Source of the DNA: an uncultured Phycisphaerales bacterium
GTDB lineage: Bacteria; Planctomycetota; Phycisphaerae; Phycisphaerales; SM1A02
DNA: 64,000 nt
Assembly: GCA_905480395.1 (NCBI GenBank)
Contig: CAJQQE010000008.1
Span: forward strand, 1-64,000
Reading direction: 5' to 3'
Below the pieces are notes generated by a model that worked only from the letters and a program-made list of their open reading frames with translations, did not search any database and had not been told where the DNA came from. Of the stretch, positions 9,388 to 17,913 are shown piece after piece. The first letter of the stretch is position 1, and every line of letters begins with the position of its first letter. Made by a program: the position numbers and the translations under genes.

Positions 9388-9411
9388 GGTCGGGTCTCCC
9401 CCGGCCCGACC
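9388..9411 (+). promoter_or_regulatory. Hairpin in the rpsB-tsf spacer
   Basis: GGTCGGG at 9388-9394 pairs with CCCGACC at 9405-9411 around a ten-base loop, 23 bases before tsf. No T-tract follows, so it is not an intrinsic terminator. It could be an mRNA-stability or attenuation element that sets the S2:EF-Ts ratio, which is inference. Confidence 0.3.
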
Positions 9412-9433
9412 ACGCAAGGAAACGGAACTACCG

Positions 9434-10240
9434 ATGTCCACGACCGACGTCAGCGCCAAAGACGTGATGGCCCTCCGCAAGAAGACGGGCCTGGGCATGA
9501 TGGATTGCAAAAAAGCCCTCATCGCTGCTGGCGGCGATGCCGCGACCGCCGAAGAAGCGCTTCGCGAGAAGCTCAAGGGCAAGATGGACACTCGTGCGGA
9601 TCGAGTGGCCGGCGAAGGCTGTATCTCCCTCGTCATCGAGGCCGGCAATGCTGCCATCCTTGAGATGCGAGCAGAGACCGACTTCACCGCCCGAAACGAG
9701 AATTTCCGCGCTCTGGCGGCCTCCATCGCCAAGGCTTCTCTCATGGGTGCCGATGGCGAGATCACCATGAATGACGAACTCACCAAGGAATTGGATGAGG
9801 TTCGGATCACGACTGGCGAGAACATCTCGATGGCCCGCGGAACGAAACTCAGCGGTGGCAGTTTCGCTTCCTACATTCACCACGATTCGAAGCTGGGCGT
9901 GCTTCTCCAGTTTGACGGCACGCTGCCCGAGGACATCGCGACTGGCATCTGCCAGCATATCGCGGCCAATGTTCCAACCCCCATGGCCGTTGACGAGACC
10001 GACCTCCCCGGCGATCTCGTGGCCCTCAAGGCTGGCGAAGCCAAGGCCGATGCTGAAAACAGCGGAAAGCCCCCGGAGATCGCCGCCAAGATCGCCGAAG
10101 GCAAGATGCGGAAGTTCTTCGAAGAAGTGACTTTGCTCGGCCAGAAGTACGTTCGGGACGAGACCAAGCAGATTTCCTCACTGATTCCCGCTGGCACCAC
10201 CTTGAAGGCCTTTGTCCGCCTTCAAGTCGGCAGCGAGTGA
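9434..10240 (+). CDS. tsf: Translation elongation factor Ts
   Basis: EF-Ts is the guanine-nucleotide exchange factor for EF-Tu. The product has 268 residues. The N-terminal UBA-like domain carries the family signature KKTGLGMMDCKKAL, followed by the second signature EMRAETDFTARNENF. The core domains with SFASYIHHDSKLGVLLQF and a C-terminal KYVRDETKQISSLI-type helix complete the protein. The ATG at 9434 follows ggaaacggaactaccg and gives the standard MSTTDVSAKDVMALRKKTG start. It is the second gene after rpsB and is closed by a strong terminator. Confidence 0.97.
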   Translation: MSTTDVSAKDVMALRKKTGLGMMDCKKALIAAGGDAATAEEALREKLKGKMDTRADRVAGEGCISLVIEAGNAAILEMRAETDFTARNENFRALAASIAKASLMGADGEITMNDELTKELDEVRITTGENISMARGTKLSGGSFASYIHHDSKLGVLLQFDGTLPEDIATGICQHIAANVPTPMAVDETDLPGDLVALKAGEAKADAENSGKPPEIAAKIAEGKMRKFFEEVTLLGQKYVRDETKQISSLIPAGTTLKAFVRLQVGSE

Positions 10241-10273
10241 CCTCGCCGCTGACGTCATAGAAAAGCCAATCGA

Positions 10274-10307
10274 AAGGCCCCGACTCGCAAGAGTCGGGGC
10301 CTTTTTT
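10274..10307 (+). terminator. Rho-independent terminator after tsf
   Basis: A 13-base-pair perfect stem (arms 10274-10286 and 10291-10303) with loop GCAA is followed by a run of six T. It lies 34 bases after the tsf stop codon and should end the rpsB-tsf transcript. The other strand has only a short T run, so it serves the convergent gene less well. Confidence 0.9.
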
Positions 10308-10370
10308 CGGTGCCACCGTATTGGTCATTCCACGCATCCAGTTCGGTGATTTCTTCCAGCCCGCTTCCGC

Positions 10371-10967
10371 TCAGGATCCGGTCGGGCTCGCGGCCTCTTC
10401 AAAGACGGGTAACGGCAACTCCTCGTCGTCGGAGTCGAGCCGCCACCAAGCCTCGAACGCCGGTGAAGGCCCGAACGCATCAACCTCAATCTGAAAATCG
10501 CTCGCGCCCGCGGGAAAGACCATCGCGCCGGTCTCGATCTCGGCCCCATCCTCTGCCGTCGTACTTCGTATCTCTTCGTCTTCACGGAGAAACCGCACTC
10601 GGCAATCACGGGTGTTGGCTCCCAAACTTGCAAAGGTCACGTCAGGAAGGTCCATCTCGACCCGATAAAGGAGCTTGAAAGGCCCTGCGGGAAGGTCCGG
10701 CGCGAACGCCTCACCGGCGGCAAGATCGAACTCGAAACCAGACACCGGTCGAATCACGGTCCGCCCTTCAATGGCAATCTCCACCGTCGCCCGTGGGGTT
10801 CGAACAAACGCCGCGCCTGGCTCCAGGGTGAGCGGCGAAAACCGAGGCGGATCCGGAAGATTCCGCACCCAGAACCAGACCCCGCACGCGGTGATGATGA
10901 TCCCGATCGAGACCACCAACCACTGCAAGGTCGAACCGGCCCGTAGATTGACACCTCGCGTGGTCAT
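10371..10967 (-). CDS. Single-pass membrane protein of unknown function
   Basis: The product has 198 residues with one N-terminal transmembrane helix (about 17-35, LVVSIGIIITACGVWFWV) and an acidic extracytoplasmic part of beta-rich character. I recognise no family. The ATG at 10967 has GGGAG eight bases upstream and is preferred over a TTG start eight codons earlier. It follows the gene at 11042-11524 on the same strand after 74 bases, so the two may be co-transcribed. The upstream partner carries a sigma-region-4-like helix-turn-helix, so a regulatory pair is conceivable but unproven. Confidence 0.65.
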   Translation of the reverse strand: MTTRGVNLRAGSTLQWLVVSIGIIITACGVWFWVRNLPDPPRFSPLTLEPGAAFVRTPRATVEIAIEGRTVIRPVSGFEFDLAAGEAFAPDLPAGPFKLLYRVEMDLPDVTFASLGANTRDCRVRFLREDEEIRSTTAEDGAEIETGAMVFPAGASDFQIEVDAFGPSPAFEAWWRLDSDDEELPLPVFEEAASPTGS

Positions 10968-11041
10968 CTCTTGCACTCCCAACCCCCCCAAAAAAACTGA
11001 GCGAACCGCCTATGAGTCTAGTCCCCGACGGAGCGGGTCGA

Positions 11042-11524
11042 TCAATTTGCTTCGATCAGTTGCCTCGCGATTTCTAACCCGATCAATAACAACGCCAAGG
11101 CCGCCATCCAAACCAGGGCCACCGGCATCCCGACTTTCTCCAGAGCCGGTTTCGGCTCCAAGACCGAGGGCTCGAACGAATCGACCATCGCCCGCAGCGC
11201 CGCGGCGTCTTCAGTCGAGTAGCGGTCCTGAGCGACGAGTAAATGTCCGCGTAAGGCGGTTCGAGAGCAATCAAGCGCCAATGCCGATTCTCGTTCCTCC
11301 CAGCCAAGCACGGAAGCCAAAATCCACGCTTCCCGAACCCGATCACCGCCCTCCGGTTCCGACTCCCGATATGCAAAGACGGCGAGCCGATCGCCCCGAG
11401 CGGCGAACGAAGGATGACGCCGAAGGATCATCGCCCGGTGTTCCGCGACCGCGCGGTCCATTCCAAGGGCAAGGAGCAAACGACAGATTCGAATTTGCTC
11501 GGGATCCGAAAGGGGCTTCTTCAT
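11042..11524 (-). CDS. Small protein with HTH-like segment and C-terminal membrane anchor
   Basis: The 160-residue product starts MKKPLSDPEQIRICRLL. Residues about 66-95 (LGWEERESALALDCSRTALR) read like the helix-turn-helix of sigma-factor region 4: a hydrophobic 'E.E.A..L..S.T...' pattern followed by a basic helix. A C-terminal hydrophobic segment (about 134-152, VALVWMAALALLLIGLEIA) would anchor the protein with most of it in the cytoplasm. The HTH reading is my own pattern match and not a confident domain call. It is divergent from the dacB-like gene. The start of that gene lies 93 bases away, so the two promoters are close. Confidence 0.6.
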   Translation of the reverse strand: MKKPLSDPEQIRICRLLLALGMDRAVAEHRAMILRRHPSFAARGDRLAVFAYRESEPEGGDRVREAWILASVLGWEERESALALDCSRTALRGHLLVAQDRYSTEDAAALRAMVDSFEPSVLEPKPALEKVGMPVALVWMAALALLLIGLEIARQLIEAN

Positions 11525-11617
11525 TGCACGAATCCTACCCGGCAACTCGAACCGTCCCGCTCGGCACCGCTACACTTTGAGAACGTTGTCTCGCAAGGAT
11601 GCGGAGGTTCCCCGATC

Positions 11618-13324
11618 GTGAGCAGATTTCAACCTCGATCAGCTTGTGTCTTGGCCGTGACCACCATGGCCAGCCTAGCCCTCGCGATGCTCTGGTGGTC
11701 CAACCTCAGAACCGAAGCCGCCGCCGACCAAATCGTGCGCCCGACGCTTGGATCGCTTCCGGCGAGTATCGCGTCGTCGGAATTCGGCGGTCTGGCAACG
11801 GCACCCCGCCTCTCCTTGGTCGCACCCCCCCCGAAGGCGACTGCGGCGCAGGAGAAGACACTTGCCGCGAAGGTGCAACGTCTGATCTCTCAAGCCCGGA
11901 GTGGCTCCGGCTCGCTCAAGGACGCCGAGATCGCCGTGAGTATTCGCGCGTGCGATGACGGCCCCGGTCCCGGACGGGAGATCATCGCCATCAACGCTGA
12001 TCGCCCGCTCCTGCCCGCGAGCAATATGAAGCTCATCGCGACCGGCGCCGCCCTCCACGTTCTCGGGCCCGATTTTGTCTTTGAAACTCGAATCCGCGGG
12101 GTTCAAGACACTTTTGTTGTGATCGGCGATGGCGATCCTTCTCTCGCGGACCCCGCGTTTTTCTCGGCGTTGAAGTATCGAGATGAGCATGGTGAGCGTC
12201 AGGAGCTCGACGAAGAGGCCATCCTTGGATTCTGGGCCGATGCGATCGTCGCCGCCGCACCACCCGATGGCCGGGTTTCTATCCTCGTCGACGATTCTGT
12301 CTTCGAAGCCCGGCTCTGGAACGACGGCACGAATGGCCGCGACGGATGGAATCCCAACGATCGACTCCGAGCCTTCTCCGCCGAAGTGGCGGGCCTGAAT
12401 TTTCATCGAAACACGATCCACTTCCGTCCCACCACCTCCAGCTCGACTCGCCCAAACTGGAACAACATGAGGCCTCGGTTGGATTCAATGCTAAAGACCG
12501 CGAAGAATGACTCTGAAATCAGCCGAAAAGAACAAACGGCCTGGATTCTCCGCAGTCCCGAATCTGACCGACTCACGTTTAAGGGCAAAGTGAAGCCTCC
12601 AAAGAATGGCCGGCCGATCGCACCATTGGAAGTCACCGTCCATGATCCTGCGATGCAATTTCTCAAACTGCTGGCGGATCGCGTCACATCGAAGGGAATC
12701 ACCGTCGAGCGGATCGGGCGTACCACCGATGGGCGGAACACCGAAGGCACGGACATCGGCCCAGTGGTTCGAATGCCGATCGGTCCGATCATTGAACACT
12801 GCAACGAAACAAGTCAGAATCTCTACGCCGAATCGCTTCTCAAAAGAAGCGTTCATACCTTGACTGGCCAACCTGGATCTTGGGCGGAGGCCGATGCCGC
12901 CATCGAGAAGATCGCCACATCTCGGCTCGAGCAGAACGCGCCCGAATTGATGGAGGACATCCACATCGATGACGGCTCGGGGCTCTCCCGTCGCAATCTG
13001 GTGACCACTGAATTTCTCACGGCGTGGCTGGACTCGTTCCACGACGACCCTCAACTCTCCGAAATCTTCATCGAGAGCCTCGCTCGCGGTGGCGAAGAAG
13101 GAACCTTGAAATCGAGATTTAGTGGCCTCCGTGGATCGTCAACCCGAGTGGACGCCAAATCGGGGTTCATGACTGGCGTCAGTTGCCTCAGTGGGTTCGT
13201 CACCGCGGAAGACGGGCGTCGATGGTCATTTAGTATCTTCTGCAACGGATTCAAGGGGAGTTCTCTTCCTTCGAAGAACCTTCAGGAGGCGATCGTGATG
13301 GCGATTGCAGATCACATCAAATGA
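11618..13324 (+). CDS. dacB: D-alanyl-D-alanine carboxypeptidase/endopeptidase, peptidase S13 (PBP4/DacB type)
   Basis: This periplasmic penicillin-binding protein trims or cleaves peptidoglycan cross-links. With the GTG start at 11618, which has GGAGG ten bases upstream, it has 568 residues. A membrane-anchor or signal helix lies at about 9-27. The active-site triad of the family is complete: SxxK as ASNMK (Ser135, Lys138), SxN as SQN (Ser399, Asn401), and KTG as KSG (Lys514). The insert between the first two motifs is large, as in S13 enzymes. Planctomycetes have thin but real peptidoglycan, so a functional enzyme is reasonable. The stop codon overlaps the recQ start by four bases (ATGA). 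Confidence 0.9.
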   Translation: MSRFQPRSACVLAVTTMASLALAMLWWSNLRTEAAADQIVRPTLGSLPASIASSEFGGLATAPRLSLVAPPPKATAAQEKTLAAKVQRLISQARSGSGSLKDAEIAVSIRACDDGPGPGREIIAINADRPLLPASNMKLIATGAALHVLGPDFVFETRIRGVQDTFVVIGDGDPSLADPAFFSALKYRDEHGERQELDEEAILGFWADAIVAAAPPDGRVSILVDDSVFEARLWNDGTNGRDGWNPNDRLRAFSAEVAGLNFHRNTIHFRPTTSSSTRPNWNNMRPRLDSMLKTAKNDSEISRKEQTAWILRSPESDRLTFKGKVKPPKNGRPIAPLEVTVHDPAMQFLKLLADRVTSKGITVERIGRTTDGRNTEGTDIGPVVRMPIGPIIEHCNETSQNLYAESLLKRSVHTLTGQPGSWAEADAAIEKIATSRLEQNAPELMEDIHIDDGSGLSRRNLVTTEFLTAWLDSFHDDPQLSEIFIESLARGGEEGTLKSRFSGLRGSSTRVDAKSGFMTGVSCLSGFVTAEDGRRWSFSIFCNGFKGSSLPSKNLQEAIVMAIADHIK

Positions 13325-15264
13325 TGGCCACGATCGATCTCCAGATTCCGACCGACACCGACCCGATCGATCGGGCCGAGACCCTGCTTCGCGAGATCTG
13401 GGGGCATGACGAACTTCGAACGCTTCAGCGTGAGGCGGTCCAGTCAGTACTGGATGGACGTGACACGTTGTTGGTTCTTCCCACTGGCGGCGGCAAGTCT
13501 GTCTGTTACCAACTTCCCCCCCTCGTTCGAGAGCGTCCGGCAATCGTCCTGAGCCCACTGGTAAGCCTGATGAAGGATCAGGTTGACAGTCTTCGTGCCA
13601 GCGGGGTTCCCGCGGCCGCCTTGCACGGGTTGCTCAGCGAAGAAGAGAAACGCCAGGTCCTTCGCGAATTCGTCCACGGTCGCATCCCGGTCCTGTACCT
13701 GGCCCCCGAGCGTCTGGCGCTCGGTTCCCTGGTCTCGATCCTCTCCGCCGCCGAGCCGTGCCTGATCGCCATTGACGAAGCACACTGCATCAGCCAGTGG
13801 GGTCACGATTTTCGGCCCGACTACCGTCGTCTCGCCAGCCTTCGCGCCCAACTCCCGGGGGTCCCGATGCTCGCCTGCACCGCGACCGCCACGCCTCGGG
13901 TGCGTGAGGACATCGTGCAGCAACTCCAACTCGACAACCCGGTCCGCGTGGTCGGATCCGTCGATCGGCCAAACCTCATCTTTCGCGTCAGACCACGCAC
14001 CGATGCGGTGGCACAAGTACTCGAAGTACTTGAACGCCATCCCAATGAGGCCTCGATCATCTACGTACAGACCCGTGCAGAATCCGAACGAATTGCCAAA
14101 AAACTCGTCGACCGCGGCGTCAAGGCGTCGTGCTATCACGCTGGTCTCCCCGCGGCCAAACGCACCAAAGTCCACGAGGCGTTTCAGGCCGACCGGCTTC
14201 CGGTGGTGGTCGCGACGGTCGCGTTCGGTATGGGCATCGACCGCAGTGACGTCCGATGCGTGATTCACGCGAATATGCCCAAGTCGTTAGAGCACTACCA
14301 GCAGGAGGCGGGGCGAGCGGGACGAGACGGTCTCGCCGCGGAATGCGTCCTGCTCCATGCCGCCTCTGATGCGGCCCGATGGCAAGGTCTGATCGAACGA
14401 TCTGCAGACGAAGCCGTGGCCGAAGGTGGTGATCGGGAGACCGTGAATCGGAATACGCGAGCCCAGCTCGACCTGCTCGCAGAAACCTCCGCGTGGTGCC
14501 GTGGCCTGGGTTGTCGCCATCGCGCCGTGGTCGAGTACTTCGGACACGATTGGCATGGGGCCGACGAACGTGAAGGCGGTTGTGGCGCCTGCGACGCCTG
14601 CCTTGGAGAGATTGAACGTTTAGACGACGCGACGACCGTGGCCCGCAAAATCCTCTCGTGCGTGGCACGACTGGGAACCCTTGGACAACAGTTCGGGGCC
14701 GGGCACATCGCGGACATCATGGTTGGCGGCAATACCGAACGAATCCGTTCGATGCGTCATGACCAACTCTCCACTTTCGGCCTCCTTCGTGAATTGACCA
14801 AGAGCCAGGTGACGGATCTCATCGGGCAACTGGTGGCGACGGGCTGCCTCGGGCGGATCGGCGGCGATCGCCCCGTACTCACCCTGGTCGCCGATGGTGT
14901 CACGGTGCTTCGCGGAGATCGCGAGATCGAATTGGCCAAGCCCGCCCGGGGCAAAGTACCACGCGATCAGCGAGCCCCCAAAGGCCGCGATGCCACGGAC
15001 TGGTCAGGCATCGATCGGCCACTCTTCGAAGGACTTCGCGAGTTGCGACGCGGCATGGCCGCCGCGCGGAAGGTTCCCGCCTACGTGGTCGCCAATGACG
15101 CCGTCCTCCGGGATCTCGCCCGATTCCGCCCCTCCACATTGGAGGCCATGTCTTCAATTCGAGGGATCGGCCGCAAGAAACTCGTCGAGCAAGGGCCGGA
15201 GCTGCTCGCGTTTCTCGATGCGTGGTGTCCGGAGAATGGCCTGGCTCGCGACATGGTGGATTGA
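13321..15264 (+). CDS. recQ: ATP-dependent DNA helicase RecQ
   Basis: RecQ is a 3'-5' superfamily 2 helicase for recombination and fork repair. The 647-residue protein has Walker A (LPTGGGKS, 53-60), the DEAH box (IDEAHCISQWGHDFRPDY, near 151-168) and motif III CTATATP. Helicase motifs V and VI follow (VAFGMGIDRSDVR and HYQQEAGRAGRDG). The RecQ zinc-binding region with four cysteines (C at CRGLGC, CGAC, DAC), a winged-helix region and a C-terminal HRDC domain (about 565-640) complete the full RecQ layout. Translation is coupled to the dacB-like gene by an ATGA overlap, an unusual partner. It is convergent with scpA. Confidence 0.96.
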   Translation: MMATIDLQIPTDTDPIDRAETLLREIWGHDELRTLQREAVQSVLDGRDTLLVLPTGGGKSVCYQLPPLVRERPAIVLSPLVSLMKDQVDSLRASGVPAAALHGLLSEEEKRQVLREFVHGRIPVLYLAPERLALGSLVSILSAAEPCLIAIDEAHCISQWGHDFRPDYRRLASLRAQLPGVPMLACTATATPRVREDIVQQLQLDNPVRVVGSVDRPNLIFRVRPRTDAVAQVLEVLERHPNEASIIYVQTRAESERIAKKLVDRGVKASCYHAGLPAAKRTKVHEAFQADRLPVVVATVAFGMGIDRSDVRCVIHANMPKSLEHYQQEAGRAGRDGLAAECVLLHAASDAARWQGLIERSADEAVAEGGDRETVNRNTRAQLDLLAETSAWCRGLGCRHRAVVEYFGHDWHGADEREGGCGACDACLGEIERLDDATTVARKILSCVARLGTLGQQFGAGHIADIMVGGNTERIRSMRHDQLSTFGLLRELTKSQVTDLIGQLVATGCLGRIGGDRPVLTLVADGVTVLRGDREIELAKPARGKVPRDQRAPKGRDATDWSGIDRPLFEGLRELRRGMAAARKVPAYVVANDAVLRDLARFRPSTLEAMSSIRGIGRKKLVEQGPELLAFLDAWCPENGLARDMVD

Positions 15265-15291
15265 CGCCACTTCGCCGAGGTCCCGCCGTAC

Positions 15292-16107
15292 TCAGGACTC
15301 GTTCTCGTCGAACTGCGTCAGGCCTTCGTCCACGTCGCCGTTCAGTTCGAGATGGATCAAGCCGGTGTCCTCCTGCCGAACCAGCACTCTTCGTTGCCGG
15401 GCAAGTTCGAGAACCGCGAGAAACAGGCCGATCATCGCCCCGCGGCTGCGCCCTTCAAAGGCGTCCTGCAATGACAGACGACCGCCCGGTGCATGCGACA
15501 TGCGATCAAGCAGATCCTCCGAGTGCAGACTGATTGGCGTGTCGTCGTACTCGACCGCGTGTTCCCCCAGTCGCGTGGGGTCGATCGCGGCCATGATCCG
15601 TTCGAATGCGGAGAAGAGATCTCCAGCGTGAACGTCGTCGAGTTCGAGCGCGGGCGTCTCCTCGTCGTCTTCTTGCGAGGAAGCCTCGCCGATCCGGATG
15701 CGGACCGGCCAGCGGGCCGCAAACTCTTCTCGACGATCTTCGAGCCGTCCCGCCGCCGAGCGGTAACGCTGGTAGGCCAGAAGCTGGCGGACCAGCTCAT
15801 GACGCGGATCGTCTGCTTCTTCCTCGGCGTCGTCCGAGTCCGCGTCAGTCTCAGCCCGCTTGGGCGAAAGGGTCCGCGACTTCAACTCGACCAGTGTGGC
15901 CGCCATCACGAGGAACTCGCCTGCCGCGTCAATGTCCAGACGAGCGTCGCTGCCGAGGCTCGCAATGGCGGTCAGGAACTGATCCGTGATCTCCACGATC
16001 GGAATGTCGTGGATATCCACTTCCGCCCGACGGATCAGGTAAAGAAGAAGATCGAGCGGCCCCTCGAAGGTGCTCAATCGGACCGTGTAATCGTCCTGAA
16101 TGGCCAT
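15292..16107 (-). CDS. scpA: Segregation and condensation protein A
   Basis: ScpA is the kleisin subunit that bridges the two SMC heads in the bacterial condensin. The 271-residue product has the N-terminal signature VRLSTFEGPLDLLLYLIRR followed by VDIHDIPIVEITDQFL. The MAAATLVELKSRTLSPK segment and the C-terminal winged-helix part ending in a leucine-rich region are also typical. An acidic linker (ETDADSDDAEEEADD) lies in the middle. The ATG giving MAIQDDYTVRL is chosen; a longer in-frame start would run into the promoter of the divergent isomerase gene. scpB is not in the window. Confidence 0.93.
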   Translation of the reverse strand: MAIQDDYTVRLSTFEGPLDLLLYLIRRAEVDIHDIPIVEITDQFLTAIASLGSDARLDIDAAGEFLVMAATLVELKSRTLSPKRAETDADSDDAEEEADDPRHELVRQLLAYQRYRSAAGRLEDRREEFAARWPVRIRIGEASSQEDDEETPALELDDVHAGDLFSAFERIMAAIDPTRLGEHAVEYDDTPISLHSEDLLDRMSHAPGGRLSLQDAFEGRSRGAMIGLFLAVLELARQRRVLVRQEDTGLIHLELNGDVDEGLTQFDENES

Positions 16108-16184
16108 CAGCCCACTGTACCGACCCGGACGCCGGGTGGCGTCGATTCGTGAGATTCCCGGGCCAGCCCCGTACAATCTTCCAC

Positions 16185-17216
16185 ATGTCCTCTGATCCTC
16201 GAACCCGTACCGAAACGACCGAAACTCAGGCTGTCGAAGGCTCGTTCATTGAGTCCGTCCTGAGCGCGGAAAGCGACGCGATCCAACGGGTCGCCGCCAT
16301 GGTCGCCACCGCCTCGGCAGACTGGTCCGCCGCGATCGACCTGGTCGCCACCTGCGAAGGTCATGTGGTCGTCTCGGGAATGGGTAAATCAGGGCTGATC
16401 GGCGCGAAAATTTCTGCGACGCTCTCCAGCCTCGGACGACCATCTCACCCCCTGCACCCAGCCGAAGCCGTCCACGGCGACCTTGGCCGAATTCGCCGAG
16501 GGGACATTGCCTTGCTGCTCTCCTACAGCGGTGAGACGGAAGAAATCGTCGCCCTCGCATCGATTCTTCGAGCCGATCAGGTTCCCTGCATCGGGATTAG
16601 CCGTGACGGAGACAGTTCGCTCGGCCGACTCTGCCAGGCTCACTTAGCCTTGGGCGACGTGACCGAGGCTTGCCCGCTGCAACTCGCGCCCACCGCCAGT
16701 ACAACCGCGATGCTCGCGGTCGGTGATGCCCTGTCGCTCGCCGCATCCCGCCGTCGCGACTTCGATGCCGACGCGTTTCATCGCCACCATCCCGGTGGCA
16801 TGCTCGGCGCCGGGCTCCGACCGATCATCGAAATCCTGCGGTTCAAGGTCGGTGAGAATGTCGCCGTAGCACCAGACTCCCTCACCGTCGAGCAGGCCCT
16901 CGCCGCCGCCGGCAGCGGCCGACGAACCGGCGCGATCCTCCTGGTCGACGCCTCGGGCCTGCTGAGCGGGATCTTTACTGACGGGGATCTCCGCCGGCTG
17001 GTGAATGCCAATGGCGCCAAGGGGCTCGCACAGCCCATCCGAGACGTCATGACCGCCGATCCCGGCCGCCTGGATGCTGGCTCACTGGTCCAAGATGCGG
17101 TCCGGTTGGTTCGGGAGCGTCGCGTCGATGAGATTCCGGTGATCGATGCCGAGGGTCATCCGGTAGGAATTCTCGATGTTCAGGACCTCATCGCAATGAA
17201 AGCCGTCCAGGAGTAA
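16185..17216 (+). CDS. kdsD: KpsF/GutQ-type sugar-phosphate isomerase (arabinose-5-phosphate isomerase)
   Basis: The enzyme converts ribulose-5-phosphate to arabinose-5-phosphate, the first step to the lipopolysaccharide sugar KDO. The product has 343 residues: an N-terminal SIS domain (about 40-175) with GMGKSGLIGAKISATLSSLG and LSYSGETEEI, the linker CPLQLAPTASTTAMLAVGDAL typical of the family, and two C-terminal CBS domains (about 205-340). The histidines in HRHHPGGMLG correspond to the active-site region. The start ATG follows ttccac and gives MSSDPRTR. It is divergent from scpA. Presence of this enzyme suggests the cell makes KDO, consistent with a Gram-negative envelope. Confidence 0.92.
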   Translation: MSSDPRTRTETTETQAVEGSFIESVLSAESDAIQRVAAMVATASADWSAAIDLVATCEGHVVVSGMGKSGLIGAKISATLSSLGRPSHPLHPAEAVHGDLGRIRRGDIALLLSYSGETEEIVALASILRADQVPCIGISRDGDSSLGRLCQAHLALGDVTEACPLQLAPTASTTAMLAVGDALSLAASRRRDFDADAFHRHHPGGMLGAGLRPIIEILRFKVGENVAVAPDSLTVEQALAAAGSGRRTGAILLVDASGLLSGIFTDGDLRRLVNANGAKGLAQPIRDVMTADPGRLDAGSLVQDAVRLVRERRVDEIPVIDAEGHPVGILDVQDLIAMKAVQE

Positions 17217-17600
17217 TCCTCCCGTGACGACGAATCGGCGAGGCCGAATCATGATCCCTCGCTGGCGTCAGCCTGACGAGCAGAGGCCGGGTAGGGCTGA
17301 AATCGCCCATTCCCGAACTCATCTCGGACCATGAATCAAAGTTTTTTTCGGACGAACCCCACCACTACCCCCTGTGGTCGAGTGATCAGCCCCACCACCA
17401 TCGGGTGGGCTGGTCACGCCAACGTCCGAAAATATGGCGTTTCCACCCCGAGCCCCTGAGTTATCCGGTCGACTCACTCCCGATGAGATGCCGAGAACTC
17501 TTTCGCCAAGGTTGGGCGGAACCAAACTCGAGCCCTCACTTCCCCCCGACTAGAGCAGCATCTTGATCGCCACGATTTCAGCCCTCAGAGAGATTAGAAC
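17217..17600. other. Spacer holding a predicted structured RNA
   Basis: This 384-base spacer lies between the isomerase gene and a small open frame at 17601. No coding sequence is evident. Its notable content is a set of nested inverted repeats at 17345-17432, listed separately. The downstream 170 bases, to 17600, contain no obvious structure or promoter. Confidence 0.5.
17345..17432 (+). ncRNA. Predicted three-way-junction RNA element, unknown class
   Basis: Three helices can be drawn by eye. P1 pairs 17345-17354 with 17423-17432, ten base pairs with no mismatch. P2 pairs 17361-17365 with 17374-17378 (ACCAC/GTGGT, loop eight). P3 pairs 17382-17396 with 17404-17417, fourteen base pairs including one G-T pair and one bulged C, with a seven-base loop. 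The junction strands are six, three and five bases. No poly-T follows P1 on either strand, so it is not a simple terminator. The strand is uncertain; plus is given because the next gene downstream is on plus. I match it to no known riboswitch or ribozyme. Confidence 0.35.
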
Positions 17601-17801
17601 ATGCCTTCCAAGGACCACCTGATCGAGGCCATTCGCGAATTCAACGGGACCGCTCGCCGAGACTGGTTGAATCAGTTTGATGACGCTTCGCTTCGACGCT
17701 ACCTCGATCACCTTCTGCATGGACAGGAGCCCAGAGGTGGCGAAAGTCGCTGGATGCGACCGGCAGATTCTCCGGTGATGCTCACTCGCAATGCGACCTG
17801 A
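17601..17801 (+). CDS. Small hypothetical protein
   Basis: The 66-residue product reads MPSKDHLIEAIREFNGTARR and continues with a helical, charged stretch ending in Arg/Asn-rich sequence. No signal peptide or membrane segment is present. The amphipathic pattern IREFNGTARRDWLNQFDDAS with LRRYLDHLL looks like a genuine folded helical protein. I recall similar short sequences in planctomycetes but cannot verify it. The ribosome site is weak (AGAGAGATTAG). It is followed by the strong inverted repeat at 17836-17884. Confidence 0.5.
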   Translation: MPSKDHLIEAIREFNGTARRDWLNQFDDASLRRYLDHLLHGQEPRGGESRWMRPADSPVMLTRNAT

Positions 17802-17835
17802 TCTACATCTACCCGATCGACTGAACATGCAAAAA

Positions 17836-17884
17836 ACAACCAACGCCCCGCCTCGATCACTGATCGAGGCGGGGCGTTGGTTGT
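17836..17884 (-). terminator. Long perfect inverted repeat, terminator of the response regulator gene
   Basis: Arms 17836-17859 and 17861-17884 are exact 24-base reverse complements around a single C. On the minus strand the stem is followed by six T, making a strong intrinsic terminator for the response regulator gene that ends at 17914. On plus it follows the small gene at 17601-17801, where it lacks a T run but could still stabilise or stop that transcript. Confidence 0.85.
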
Positions 17885-17913
17885 CTTGATCTGTTGATCG
17901 TCGCGAGCCGTCG

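Noticed and set aside
10675-11580. Plus-strand open frame of 301 codons
   Set aside because: Arg/Pro/Ser-rich throughout and antisense to two minus-strand genes with proper starts and membrane segments. No ribosome site or domain.
17345-17432. Hammerhead ribozyme reading of the three-way junction
   Set aside because: The junction strands on both strands lack the CUGAUGA and GAAA core sequences, so the element is left unclassified.
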